Positions 1 to 5,214 of a DNA stretch of 7,230 nt are shown piece after piece. A model generated the notes under the pieces. That model was given only the letters and a program-made list of their open reading frames with translations, had not been told where the DNA came from and did no database searches. Position 1 is the first letter of the stretch. Each line of letters opens with the position of its first letter. The stretch is from Actinomycetes bacterium (GTDB taxonomy: Bacteria; Actinomycetota; Acidimicrobiia; Acidimicrobiales; Acidimicrobiaceae). The position numbers were made by a program, and so were the translations under genes. The stretch covers positions 1 through 7,230 of the forward strand of contig JAKBSX010000137.1 of NCBI GenBank assembly GCA_021844725.1, given 5' to 3'.

Positions 1-219
1 GGAGTCGAGATTGTCGTTCCAATCACACGAAGTCGGCGGAACCTACCCTCGCATGTGGAACTCGACCCAGGTACTTCGGGTTTGAGTGAGATGAGCTACG
101 CCAAGTGCGAGGATGTAAAATCAGTCTCCGAATACCGCCTAATAACCCGCACTGGTTTTATCGCTGAAGAAGCCAGCTTCCAGATCAGGCGTGTACTTGG
201 ATTTCTGCTCGACATGTAA
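1..219 (+). CDS. mazF: MazF/PemK-family endoribonuclease toxin, C-terminal part (5' end outside window)
   Basis: The frame is open from the first base of the window to a TAA at 217-219 and encodes the last 72 residues of the protein. MazF/PemK toxins are sequence-specific mRNA interferases that cleave single-stranded RNA in the cytoplasm and are held inactive by a small antitoxin. The visible part carries the family's C-terminal pattern: a buried beta strand ending in VVPIT, then a basic loop, then HVELD and a second strand, then KCEDVKSVSEYRLI. That last stretch corresponds to the A-x-Q-I/V-R-S-I segment of MazF homologues, and a terminal amphipathic helix follows. The N-terminal strand, the usual catalytic arginine and the expected upstream antitoxin gene are outside the window. 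The gene converges on the minus-strand antitoxin at 236-580 with only 16 bases between stops. The family call is strong; the cleavage specificity cannot be read. Confidence 0.85.
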   Translation, partial: GVEIVVPITRSRRNLPSHVELDPGTSGLSEMSYAKCEDVKSVSEYRLITRTGFIAEEASFQIRRVLGFLLDM

Positions 220-235
220 AAACGAGTACTCCCGT

Positions 236-580
236 CTATTTTGTGTTAGAAGCCACTCGTGAAACAATCTCGGGGAGCATCTCCTCCACAGTTGCTCTGG
301 TTCTTTCCCACAGTACCGGACTAGTGAATTCCGGCTTTCGACGTTCAAGCTCCAAGCGTTCGATGACCCAGGCTCGTACAAGCTGGGTAACTCCCATACC
401 TTGACTATCCGCCATTTCTCTAAGCTCCTCAACCACCTCTTGCGGTAATCGCAAGGCGAAGGATTCCTGCGGAGTTCCGGGCCGCTTCATTGGAATTCGG
501 CGCAAACTCGACAATGGAAACTCTTCCAAATCGTAATACTCTCTAATTTCCTCAGTGGTCTGTTCCTTCTTCTGTTTCAT
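236..580 (-). CDS. Ribbon-helix-helix antitoxin of a BrnT-type module (BrnA/CopG-like)
   Basis: A 114-residue protein. Residues 39-80 form a ribbon-helix-helix DNA-binding fold: a beta strand (ESFALRLP), helix 1 (EVVEELREMADSQG), a turn (MGVT) and helix 2 (QLVRAWVIERLELER). Such antitoxins dimerise through the strand, bind their own promoter and neutralise the toxin with the flanking regions. The N-terminal EIREYYDLEEF and a long charged C-terminal tail resemble actinobacterial partners of BrnT toxins. The start ATG at 580-578 has AGAGG seven bases upstream. It overlaps, as ATGA, the ancestral stop codon of the toxin frame at 577-579, so toxin and antitoxin were once translationally coupled, with the toxin first. 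Because the toxin now stops early at 652, the antitoxin is about 70 bases from the end of live toxin translation. The antitoxin reading frame itself is undamaged. Confidence 0.82.
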   Translation of the reverse strand: MKQKKEQTTEEIREYYDLEEFPLSSLRRIPMKRPGTPQESFALRLPQEVVEELREMADSQGMGVTQLVRAWVIERLELERRKPEFTSPVLWERTRATVEEMLPEIVSRVASNTK

Positions 581-882
581 CTCTTAGCCTCTCTGTATTC
601 TCTACGTTCTCTGGCAGTCATTGGGTTCTCTGGCGGTCATTTGGCGAGCGGTCACCACACATATGCGACTCCCCCAGAAGTAGACTTATCAATTACAACG
701 AGAAGATACCTCCCGCTTCCGCTCACTCCAAACACCAGCAGCCTGCCCCGCCGGTGTGAGCCATCTGTGGCAAAAATCGCGTTATCACCGAATGCAACAT
801 CAATGACTTCCTGACTTATGACTCCATGACGAGCGATATGCGCCTCGTTGGACTCGTCCCATGGGAGCTCAACTAATTCCAC
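577..882 (-). pseudogene. brnT: BrnT-family ribonuclease toxin, C-terminus broken
   Basis: The readable frame starts at GTG 882 (AAGG just upstream) and gives 76 residues ending at TGA 654-652. It shows BrnT features: PWDESNEAHIARHGV near the N-terminus, EVIDVAF, and GRLLVFGVSGSGRYLLVVI. BrnT toxins have a RelE-like fold and cleave RNA. The family normally continues with a V-T-A-R-x-M-T-x-x-E-R-R-x-Y helix. Here the bases after GVAYV encode exactly that, but out of frame: VTARQMTARE in one frame, then MTARERREYREAKR in the original frame, ending at TGA 579-577 on the antitoxin start. A 2-base insertion near 654-657 and a 19-base tandem duplication (606-641) together add 21 bases. This restores the frame but leaves two TGA codons inside. 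The ancestral product would have been 94 residues. The truncated toxin lacks its C-terminal helix and is probably inactive, though this is inference. Confidence 0.8.
606..641. repeat. 19-base-period tandem duplication inside the brnT 3' end
   Basis: Positions 606-622 and 625-641 (gttctctggc-a/g-gtcatt) match at 16 of 17 bases with a period of 19. On the minus strand each copy encodes the conserved MTARE of the toxin's C-terminus, in different frames. This is a recent duplication rather than a functional repeat. Confidence 0.85.
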
Positions 883-1001
883 TCAACCTTCGTATCACAT
901 CGTATTACGGTCTAATAGGCGTAGAGGAACCTGGGTATCCGCCTCCACACTTTCGCCACATCTTAATTGTGCTCCCTTGGTCAGGGCAATCAAACGGCGA
1001 A

Positions 1002-1523
1002 CTATCGCCCTTGGATAGTTTTTCGGATGTCCTTGATTAAAAGGACTAGGTGGAGACTGTCGGTAGGGCTGTCTTCAAATTCCGGCACAAGGTGACGGTA
1101 GAATCCACGTGCTTCTGTCGACTCAGCATGGACGATTAGACCTCGACACCCGATGGCATCAGAGATTGCCACAAGACGCAAGATGACATCCTGTAAAAGA
1201 CCATACCCTAGGCCTCGACCCTCATGCTCAATATCCACGCCCAGACGGGCGAGCAATGCGACGGGTTGAGGATAACGTCCAGCACCCTTCAAAAGACGCC
1301 CAGGAGCGTCTTTTGCATCAATTTGGGCCATGCACCATGCATAATAGGCAACAACTCTGGTGCTGTTGTGCGCTGTCACAACGAAGACACGGGTTGTTCC
1401 AGTATTCGCAGCTTTACGGGCATGTCTACATAACCACTCAGTCTGCTCGGTCGAACTGCAACGGAACTGCGTCAAGTCGTGATGGCCCGCTAGTAGTTCA
1501 GGGGGTGAGTAGCCCTCGCTCAC
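1002..1523 (-). CDS. tacT: GNAT-family acetyltransferase toxin (TacT/AtaT type)
   Basis: A 173-residue protein of the TA-associated GNAT family. Known members acetylate the amino group of aminoacyl-tRNAs with acetyl-CoA and so block translation. The N-terminus has the family signature YSPPELLAGHHDLTQF, followed by the paired Cys and W of the R-C-S-S/W-L-C-R-H-A segment. Strand VVAYYAW (57-63) follows, then the P-V-A-L-L-A-R-L-G-V-D strand. The pyrophosphate loop for acetyl-CoA is EGRGLGYG (101-108). The final helix ARGFYRHLVPEFEDSP carries the expected catalytic tyrosine (about Tyr142). Length is normal for the family. The start is GTG at 1523-1521, overlapping the antitoxin stop as GTGA (1520-1523), so the toxin depends on translation of the antitoxin. 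A terminator-like hairpin lies within codons 71-78. All key residues are present, so the toxin is probably functional. Confidence 0.9.
   Translation of the reverse strand: MSEGYSPPELLAGHHDLTQFRCSSTEQTEWLCRHARKAANTGTTRVFVVTAHNSTRVVAYYAWCMAQIDAKDAPGRLLKGAGRYPQPVALLARLGVDIEHEGRGLGYGLLQDVILRLVAISDAIGCRGLIVHAESTEARGFYRHLVPEFEDSPTDSLHLVLLIKDIRKTIQGR
1291..1314. terminator. Terminator-like hairpin inside the GNAT toxin gene
   Basis: AAAAGACGC at 1291-1299 and GCGTCTTTT at 1306-1314 are perfect 9-base reverse complements around a 6-base loop (ccagga). The arms end in A4/T4, the form of a weak bidirectional intrinsic terminator. On the toxin-sense strand it covers codons for KDAPGRLL. It may attenuate toxin transcription or be a chance result of the conserved A-P-G-R codons. 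The hairpin is seen directly; the function is inferred. Confidence 0.4.
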
Positions 1524-1801
1524 TCGGAGAATGGAGACGGTTTCTGCATCAATCGCCTAAGACCAGGAAGGTCTCTGACGGAACGTGAATTGATAGCTTC
1601 CCACTCCTCGACTGCAGACGCATCTAATTCAAAGCGGTCACGATCAGCCAATATCCGTTTGGCCGCATCACAAGCCTGACTGATCACAAACTGGGACAAA
1701 ACTACTCCGGTGGTCGCAGCTGCTCGAACGATCAACTCCCGCTCTTCTTCTGTCGTTCTCAAATCCAATCGGCGACTTCGTCGTCGAGACTCAGTCTCCA
1801 T
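1520..1801 (-). CDS. tacA: DUF1778 ribbon-helix-helix antitoxin (TacA type)
   Basis: A 93-residue antitoxin that would neutralise the downstream acetyltransferase and repress the shared promoter. The N-terminal half is the DUF1778 ribbon-helix-helix: RRLDLRTTEEERELIVRAA, then a turn (TTGVVLSQF) and helix 2 (VISQACDAAKRIL). The C-terminal toxin-binding tail has the standard DUF1778 pattern: DRFELDASAVEEWEAI, then L-P-G-L-R-R-L-M-Q-K-PSPF-S-E. I place the start at ATG 1801-1799 because GGGAG lies six bases upstream (1812-1808). An in-frame ATG 21 bases earlier (1822) has no ribosome-binding site. The stop overlaps the toxin GTG, giving the usual antitoxin-first order. A promoter with dyad operator half-sites lies directly upstream at 1829-1866. 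Confidence 0.9.
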   Translation of the reverse strand: METESRRRSRRLDLRTTEEERELIVRAAATTGVVLSQFVISQACDAAKRILADRDRFELDASAVEEWEAINSRSVRDLPGLRRLMQKPSPFSE

Positions 1802-1828
1802 ATCTTGCTCCCTACTTATCATTTATTC

Positions 1829-1866
1829 TGTACGGCCATTGTACACCTATTTCCGTTCCCGTACAA
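1829..1866 (-). promoter_or_regulatory. tacAT promoter with overlapping GTAC dyad operator
   Basis: Reading the minus strand, TTGTAC (1866-1861) and TACAAT (1843-1838) form a -35/-10 pair separated by exactly 17 bases. The -10 matches 5 of 6 consensus bases; the -35 is weaker. TGTAC and GTACA half-sites recur: one pair with a 7-base spacer spans the -10 and start point (1829-1845), and a third half-site forms the -35. This arrangement fits autorepression by the ribbon-helix-helix antitoxin. Sequence pattern is direct; binding is inferred. Confidence 0.6.
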
Positions 1867-2145
1867 CCGGATCTTCACCGCCAGTTCCGCCTGATCCACC
1901 AATGGACAGAAAAAGTGGGGAAAACCTGTGTTCGGCTTCCGCCGGAATTATCAAATGCCAGCTTAGATTGGCGGCCAACTCGACCGACCAGACAATACCA
2001 TCTTCCATGCGTTGGTGGATCGCCGGGACACGCTAACTTTTGCAACATTACCAGCATAGACACATCTGAATATACATTTTCCCAGCTAGAGAGACACCTT
2101 AGACCGCGTAAATCATCCCTAAACACTGATCTCTTTACCGAACAT
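1847..2145 (-). pseudogene. Decayed second gene of a two-gene minus-strand module, unrecognised
   Basis: No intact gene is present, but two adjoining open frames join into one protein-like sequence. From 2126 the frame reads VFRDDLRGLRCLSSWENVYS, then DVSMLVMLQKLA. Dropping one base near 2033 continues as VPAIHQRMEDGIVWSVELAA, then a stretch including SWHLIIPAEAEHRFSPLFLS, ending at TAG 1849-1847. The likely ancestral start is ATG 2145-2143 (MFGKEIS). It overlaps the stop of the gene before it (2137-2135), and a second extra base near 2124 would account for the shift. The reconstructed length is about 100 residues. I do not recognise the family. The tight overlap with the preceding remnant suggests a former two-gene operon, perhaps another TA module. 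The end lies just upstream of the tacAT promoter. Confidence 0.5.
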
Positions 2146-2512
2146 CAATTCTCTGAAACGTCAGCAGCACCTCCGTGCGTTCCTTGGCAGTCAAGACGCC
2201 AGCAAATGGAGAGCTACTTCTCATATCGATGGCATGCTGCTCATGAGATAACATCATGGCATATAGGTTCGATCATCCTTGACCAGAAGCCAGTGCATCA
2301 TCTAAAAGCTTGACCCATTCTCCAAGATATATGTCGTTTCGACGTTCATTGAAGACCATACCTGCCCAATCCCTGGCATCTTGAAGGTAAACTCGCCAAT
2401 CGGGTGAATGCGCTAATTTTGCTTGGATAGCCTCAAAAAGTGCCAAGCTTTTTACATCTTGTCGCTGAAGCACCTGCTCACCTGCTACGTCCAGTTGAAA
2501 CCTCTTGCAAAA
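2135..2512 (-). pseudogene. Truncated gene with an in-frame TGA; C-terminus of an unnamed family with an SPFAGVL motif
   Basis: The frame opens after a TAG at 2515-2513 and runs to TAA 2137-2135 with a single interruption, TGA at 2275-2273. Before the stop it reads SLALFEAIQAKLAHSPDWRV and later NERRNDIYLGEWVKLLDDAL. After it, MLSHEQHAIDMRSSSPFAGV and LTAKERTEVLLTF. From memory, this order (R-x-N-x-Y-L-x-x-W-x-x-L-L, then L/M-R-x-x-S-P-F-A-G-V-L-T-x-x-E-R) ends a family of actinobacterial proteins, some with an N-terminal helix-turn-helix and linked to TA or nucleotidyltransferase loci. I cannot name it precisely. The N-terminal part is missing: upstream of 2515 the frame is closed and the 2549-2583 hairpin follows. 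The gene is both truncated and interrupted. A fragment restarting at GTG 2473 could give 66 residues but is unlikely to be functional. Confidence 0.6.
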
Positions 2513-2548
2513 CTAAAAAATACAACTGACAACGGTAAGCTGTCCAAC

Positions 2549-2583
2549 AAATGCTGGGTGTCCGTTTGGGACACCCAGCATTT
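2549..2583. terminator. Perfect 15-bp hairpin, probable bidirectional terminator
   Basis: aaatgctgggtgtcc at 2549-2563 pairs perfectly with 2569-2583 around a 5-base loop (gtttg). The arms are GC-rich near the loop and end in AAA/TTT, the form of a bidirectional intrinsic terminator with a short U tract. It lies 55 bases beyond the stop of the minus-strand ORF at 2638 and beside the truncated gene ending near 2512, so it may also mark an element boundary. Confidence 0.7.
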
Positions 2584-2600
2584 CGCTCCTCTGACCAACC

Positions 2601-2621
2601 TCCCTGTATCAGATACAGGGA
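2601..2621. promoter_or_regulatory. 21-bp near-perfect palindrome (10-1-10), possible operator
   Basis: TCCCTGTATC (2601-2610) and GATACAGGGA (2612-2621) are exact reverse complements around a single A. A one-base spacer favours a site for a symmetric dimeric DNA-binding protein over an RNA terminator, although nine pairs with a 3-base loop could form in RNA. A smaller dyad, CCTGA-ga-TCAGG, follows at 2631-2642. No regulator gene is visible in the window to assign it to. Confidence 0.5.
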
Positions 2622-2637
2622 AACCATCATCCTGAGA

Positions 2638-2946
2638 TCAGGCAACCCGCTGCAGGTTGGCCGGGCTTTCGATAGTCTCAGCCTCGTCATTGAGCTTACG
2701 TCCAAGACCGCTCAACATTCCGAGAGTGACAGTAAATACGTGAGAAATTCCACCAAGGGCAATTCCGGTCAGTGTCACAGCCACCCATTGGGCTCGCATA
2801 GGCACATTCCCAAATAACGAAACCCCCGGCAACACGCCAGGCTCAGTAGTATGCTCACCCAGCCAAAACAGTTTAAACATGCAAGCCCACAACAACTGGC
2901 CCAACCCGTCGATCTGTGAAATCGAATTCATCCAGCCAAGCACCAA
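2638..2946 (-). CDS. Small hypothetical membrane protein, start uncertain
   Basis: The longest frame gives 102 residues from 2946. A more credible start is the internal ATG at 2799, with GGGA eight bases upstream, giving 53 residues beginning MRAQWVAVTLTGIALGG. That version has one clear membrane segment (WVAVTLTGIALGGISHVFTV) and a charged cytoplasm-like tail (GRKLNDEAETIESPANLQRV), a composition typical of real proteins. The strong hairpin at 2549-2583 would be a suitable terminator. Against it, the frame runs antisense to the open + frame from 2744 onward. The two frames share their wobble position, so one could be a shadow of the other. Over 2638-2740 only the minus reading is convincing. 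I do not recognise a family; a small accessory membrane protein of the mobile element is only a guess. Confidence 0.4.
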   Translation of the reverse strand: MVLGWMNSISQIDGLGQLLWACMFKLFWLGEHTTEPGVLPGVSLFGNVPMRAQWVAVTLTGIALGGISHVFTVTLGMLSGLGRKLNDEAETIESPANLQRVA

Positions 2947-3181
2947 ATCCGGCTTCTACTTGAGAGCCTACGGCCAATACTCGGGCACCGGCACCATAAC
3001 CGAAAACGGAAAAACTGTCTGGTCTGGCTTCCTGGGCTATCGCTGGTCCAACACTCCGGCCTCTGTACAAGTCCCGGTTGCAGTTCTTGAAGCCGTCAAT
3101 TGCGTCACTGCAGCCTGCGCCAATGCAGGGCTTGCACCGATGGATTACAACTGGGTCCCTTATGGACCAGAGAAGCCCTAA
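2879..3181 (+). CDS. Hypothetical protein, first gene of the transfer operon (start uncertain)
   Basis: A 100-residue protein from ATG 2879, rich in Asn, Gly, Tyr, Trp and Thr with three cysteines. The sequence includes GFYLRAYGQYSGTGTITENG, KTVWSGFLGYRWSNTPASVQ and VNCVTAACANAGL. The beta-prone, cysteine-bearing composition suggests an extracytoplasmic protein, but no signal peptide is visible. The ATG has no Shine-Dalgarno site. The frame stays open upstream to a TGA at 2741-2743 and reads as plausible protein with another Cys, but contains no ATG, GTG or TTG. The gene may therefore be a 5'-truncated remnant, or use this weak ATG. It ends 14 bases before the next gene, whose strong ribosome-binding site follows directly. 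No family is recognised. Codon use supports coding on this strand. Confidence 0.6.
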   Translation: MQAHNNWPNPSICEIEFIQPSTKSGFYLRAYGQYSGTGTITENGKTVWSGFLGYRWSNTPASVQVPVAVLEAVNCVTAACANAGLAPMDYNWVPYGPEKP

Positions 3182-3195
3182 AGAGGAGGAGAATC

Positions 3196-3477
3196 ATGAG
3201 ACGTCATCGGCAGCGGCAGATAAAAGAAAACAAGCCGCAAATCGTTCATTGCACAATGATTGAAGCGCGGGAGTTTCTCACCGCGGCAATTGCTAGAGAT
3301 CGGGAGATCGCTGGAATGATAGAAGATTCAATCACTGACCTGCGATTTCAGCTGAGTGAAATCTGGGCAGAGTATGTCACTTTTCTACGGACCGAATTTG
3401 GCGAAGAAGAGACAATTGACCACTGGCGACTCTTCTGTGAATACAGCACAGTTGCTGCAGAACTGGAGTGCCAATAA
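3196..3477 (+). CDS. Small hypothetical protein of the transfer operon
   Basis: A 93-residue protein starting at ATG 3196, with a near-ideal AGGAGG (3184-3189) six bases upstream. The N-terminus is basic (MRRHRQRQIKENK). The rest is predominantly helical and acidic, for example EAREFLTAAIARDREIAGMI and LRFQLSEIWAEYVTFLRTEF. There is no membrane segment or signal peptide, so a cytoplasmic protein is expected. The stop overlaps the start of the VirB6/TrbL-like gene by one base (TAATG), which implies translational coupling and a role in the same apparatus or its regulation. I do not recognise the family. Confidence 0.85.
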   Translation: MRRHRQRQIKENKPQIVHCTMIEAREFLTAAIARDREIAGMIEDSITDLRFQLSEIWAEYVTFLRTEFGEEETIDHWRLFCEYSTVAAELECQ

Positions 3478-4898
3478 TGATTCTCGCATCAATAATCTCA
3501 GACTTGAATCCCATTCATGACGCACAGGCAATTGGCAATGACGTTTGGCATTCGCTCGCAAACGGAATTTCCCACGCGATCCTTGACGCTCTTGCTGCCA
3601 TACTCAAGGCAACAATAAATCTCGTTCTCTACGGCATGCAACACACAACTCCGCAGTTTGCCCACACCAAGTTCAACCCAGTTCAGCCCGCACTTTTCTC
3701 GCCCGTGTGGAGCGTGATGGTGATCGTGGGCATCACTCTTGCGGTACTCATACTCTTTATCGGAGTTATCTCAGCGATTATCAAGGGCGAAACCGGTTTG
3801 CTTGGCAAACAGCTCATTTTCGGACTTATAGCAGTAATGGCCATGGCATCGCCGGTTCCCCCAATCCTCGCTCAGGCTATTTTTGGAGAGATAGATTTTT
3901 TCAGTCATTACATCATGTCTGCCTCTCTCACACTTGCTCACACCACTGCTGCCGCTGCTGGGCAAAGCACAATTGCAAAAATAACCACCCTGCTCACCCC
4001 TGGCTATGTACCAGCTGGCGGTTTACCAGTAGTTATGTTTGTAATCATTGGCATTATTGCAGCTTTGGCCTCTGTATGTGTTTGGTTTGAATTGGTTGCT
4101 AGAGAAGCCATCTCGTACCTCATCATGGGCCTGTTCCTGTTGGCTCTAGCTGGCCTATTCTATAAAGGCACATCAAAGTGGTTACGCAGAGCTATAGAAG
4201 GGCTTTTGGCAGTAGCTCTCGGGCAGATGATCATCGCAGTACTCATCGCATTCGCTATGTCATCACTACTGAGTGCAGCACGAACAATCTCTATAACAGA
4301 TTTTACGTTGTTTTCAATATTTATGTTTTTAGCAGCCCTTGGCCTACCTATAGCCATGAGGGTCGCACCAATGGCGTTCGAGTTTGGGGAAGCTGCACTT
4401 CATTCAAGCTCTCTTGCGAGCTCGGCAAGAGGAGCAGTAGCGAATCACACAACTGGACCAGCCAAAGCAGCTCTTACTCAAAGACTCCATGCACCGCTAG
4501 TCAACAAGATAAGTGGCAACAATGGTAAACCTGGTGGTAGATCTGGTGGGGGTGGATCGGGAGGTAGAACCCTGCGGAACAGTCTGACAGAAAATATAGT
4601 ATCCGCTGCGGAAATAGGTTCTGCAGCCAAGAGCGCTAACTCAAACGGTAACGGTAACGGTAACGGTAACGGTAACGGTAACGGTACTGCTAACAGTACT
4701 CCTGGCAGCAATATCAGACAGCAATCAAATAACGGCAAAAGTGGAACTGGTCAGACCCCAAAGAACTCGACGGGGACAAAGGGTACACCAGGTTCTTCTG
4801 ACGGACCTCCAGAAGATCCACCACCTCCACCGCCCAGACGTCCACGGCCAAAACCACCGGGTCCACCACGACCACCAACTGGAAGTGTCCCCGCATGA
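3477..4898 (+). CDS. VirB6/TrbL-like polytopic membrane protein of a conjugative type IV secretion system
   Basis: A 473-residue protein. The start is ATG 3477, with GGAG eight bases upstream (3465-3468); a GTG nine bases earlier lacks such a site. The N-terminal 70 residues are moderately hydrophobic and amphipathic. About six membrane segments follow at residues 78-103, 112-136, 184-206, 211-230, 238-262 and 275-298. This is the layout of VirB6/TrbL proteins, which form part of the inner-membrane platform through which DNA or protein substrates pass in conjugation. Residues 305-473 are a soluble low-complexity tail: a Gly-rich stretch near 350-363, (Asn-Gly)7 at 390-403 and a proline-rich end (DPPPPPPRRPRPKPP). 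Such tails are common on actinobacterial and Firmicute homologues. Assignment rests on topology and context, not a catalytic motif. The VirB4 ATPase and relaxase are not in this window. Confidence 0.75.
   Translation: MILASIISDLNPIHDAQAIGNDVWHSLANGISHAILDALAAILKATINLVLYGMQHTTPQFAHTKFNPVQPALFSPVWSVMVIVGITLAVLILFIGVISAIIKGETGLLGKQLIFGLIAVMAMASPVPPILAQAIFGEIDFFSHYIMSASLTLAHTTAAAAGQSTIAKITTLLTPGYVPAGGLPVVMFVIIGIIAALASVCVWFELVAREAISYLIMGLFLLALAGLFYKGTSKWLRRAIEGLLAVALGQMIIAVLIAFAMSSLLSAARTISITDFTLFSIFMFLAALGLPIAMRVAPMAFEFGEAALHSSSLASSARGAVANHTTGPAKAALTQRLHAPLVNKISGNNGKPGGRSGGGGSGGRTLRNSLTENIVSAAEIGSAAKSANSNGNGNGNGNGNGNGTANSTPGSNIRQQSNNGKSGTGQTPKNSTGTKGTPGSSDGPPEDPPPPPPRRPRPKPPGPPRPPTGSVPA
4644..4685 (+). 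repeat. (AACGGT)7 microsatellite encoding (Asn-Gly)7
   Basis: Seven perfect tandem copies of the hexamer AACGGT lie within the VirB6/TrbL-like gene. The unit is a multiple of three, so slippage would change tail length by Asn-Gly pairs without shifting the frame. Confidence 0.95.
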
Positions 4899-5179
4899 GT
4901 TCATCATCAGTTTTGCTTGATCTATTGCACCAACCAAATTACATCGATGAACTCGAGTATTTTGCAACAGCCAACTTAGAAAGCCTCAGCGGATGGGAAC
5001 TCGAAAAACTTGCGCCAGCTATTGATGATGCTATTTCAGAACTAACTCTAGCTATACAGCTAGACGCCGCTGTGGGCATCGAATTCGAGGAGATGTTCCT
5101 TCAAAACATTACAACTATCGTTGGCAAACTGGCTCTTCAAATGGGGAAAACTGTCCACAAGCTTGTGGCGAGTACTTAA
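4895..5179 (+). CDS. Small acidic hypothetical protein of the transfer operon
   Basis: A 94-residue protein whose ATG overlaps the preceding stop as ATGA (4895-4898), with GGAAG about nine bases upstream. It is acidic and helical, with IDELEYFATANLESLSGWEL near the N-terminus, then EKLAPAIDDAISELTLAIQL, and a C-terminal helix with Lys residues (VGKLALQMGKTVHKLV). It has no membrane span or signal peptide, so it is presumably cytoplasmic. The early (I/L)DELEY motif and a later D-D-A also occur in the 150-residue protein at 5367, suggesting the two are paralogues or bind a common partner. The translational overlap argues for a role with the VirB6/TrbL-like protein. No known family is recognised. 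Confidence 0.85.
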   Translation: MSSSSVLLDLLHQPNYIDELEYFATANLESLSGWELEKLAPAIDDAISELTLAIQLDAAVGIEFEEMFLQNITTIVGKLALQMGKTVHKLVAST

Positions 5180-5214
5180 AGAAAGGAACTACTGATGGCA
5201 GAAAGTTTAACGAG

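Noticed and set aside
222..260. ACGAGT...ACTCGT inverted repeat near the mazF/antitoxin junction
   Set aside because: It has only six pairs, a loop of more than 20 bases and no T tract, so it is not credible as a terminator.
139..432. 97-residue minus-strand ORF overlapping mazF and the antitoxin
   Set aside because: It is out of frame with two well-supported genes and has no family-like composition.
883..1001. Promoter for brnT in the 119-base gap
   Set aside because: TACGAT and CGTATTACG elements are present, but no -35 at a proper spacing could be supported.
1224..1588. Two + strand ORFs opposite the GNAT toxin
   Set aside because: They are antisense shadows of a gene with complete catalytic motifs, and their composition is not protein-like.
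1915..2313. 132-residue + strand ORF filling the 1.9-2.3 kb gap
   Set aside because: Its sequence is rich in His, Ser, Trp and Pro without pattern, and it has no ribosome-binding site. The minus-strand reading recovers recognisable motifs instead.
2478..2705. 75-residue minus ORF across the hairpin and palindrome
   Set aside because: It runs through the 15-bp hairpin and the 21-bp palindrome, its composition is not protein-like, and it conflicts with the more convincing minus frame ending at 2638.
4644..4685. CRISPR-like or iteron array
   Set aside because: The units are only six bases with no spacers and encode Asn-Gly pairs in frame. It is a microsatellite inside a gene.
4478..4738. Minus ORF with a Leu-Pro repeat
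   Set aside because: It is the antisense shadow of the (AACGGT)7 repeat and Gly-rich tail of the VirB6/TrbL-like gene.
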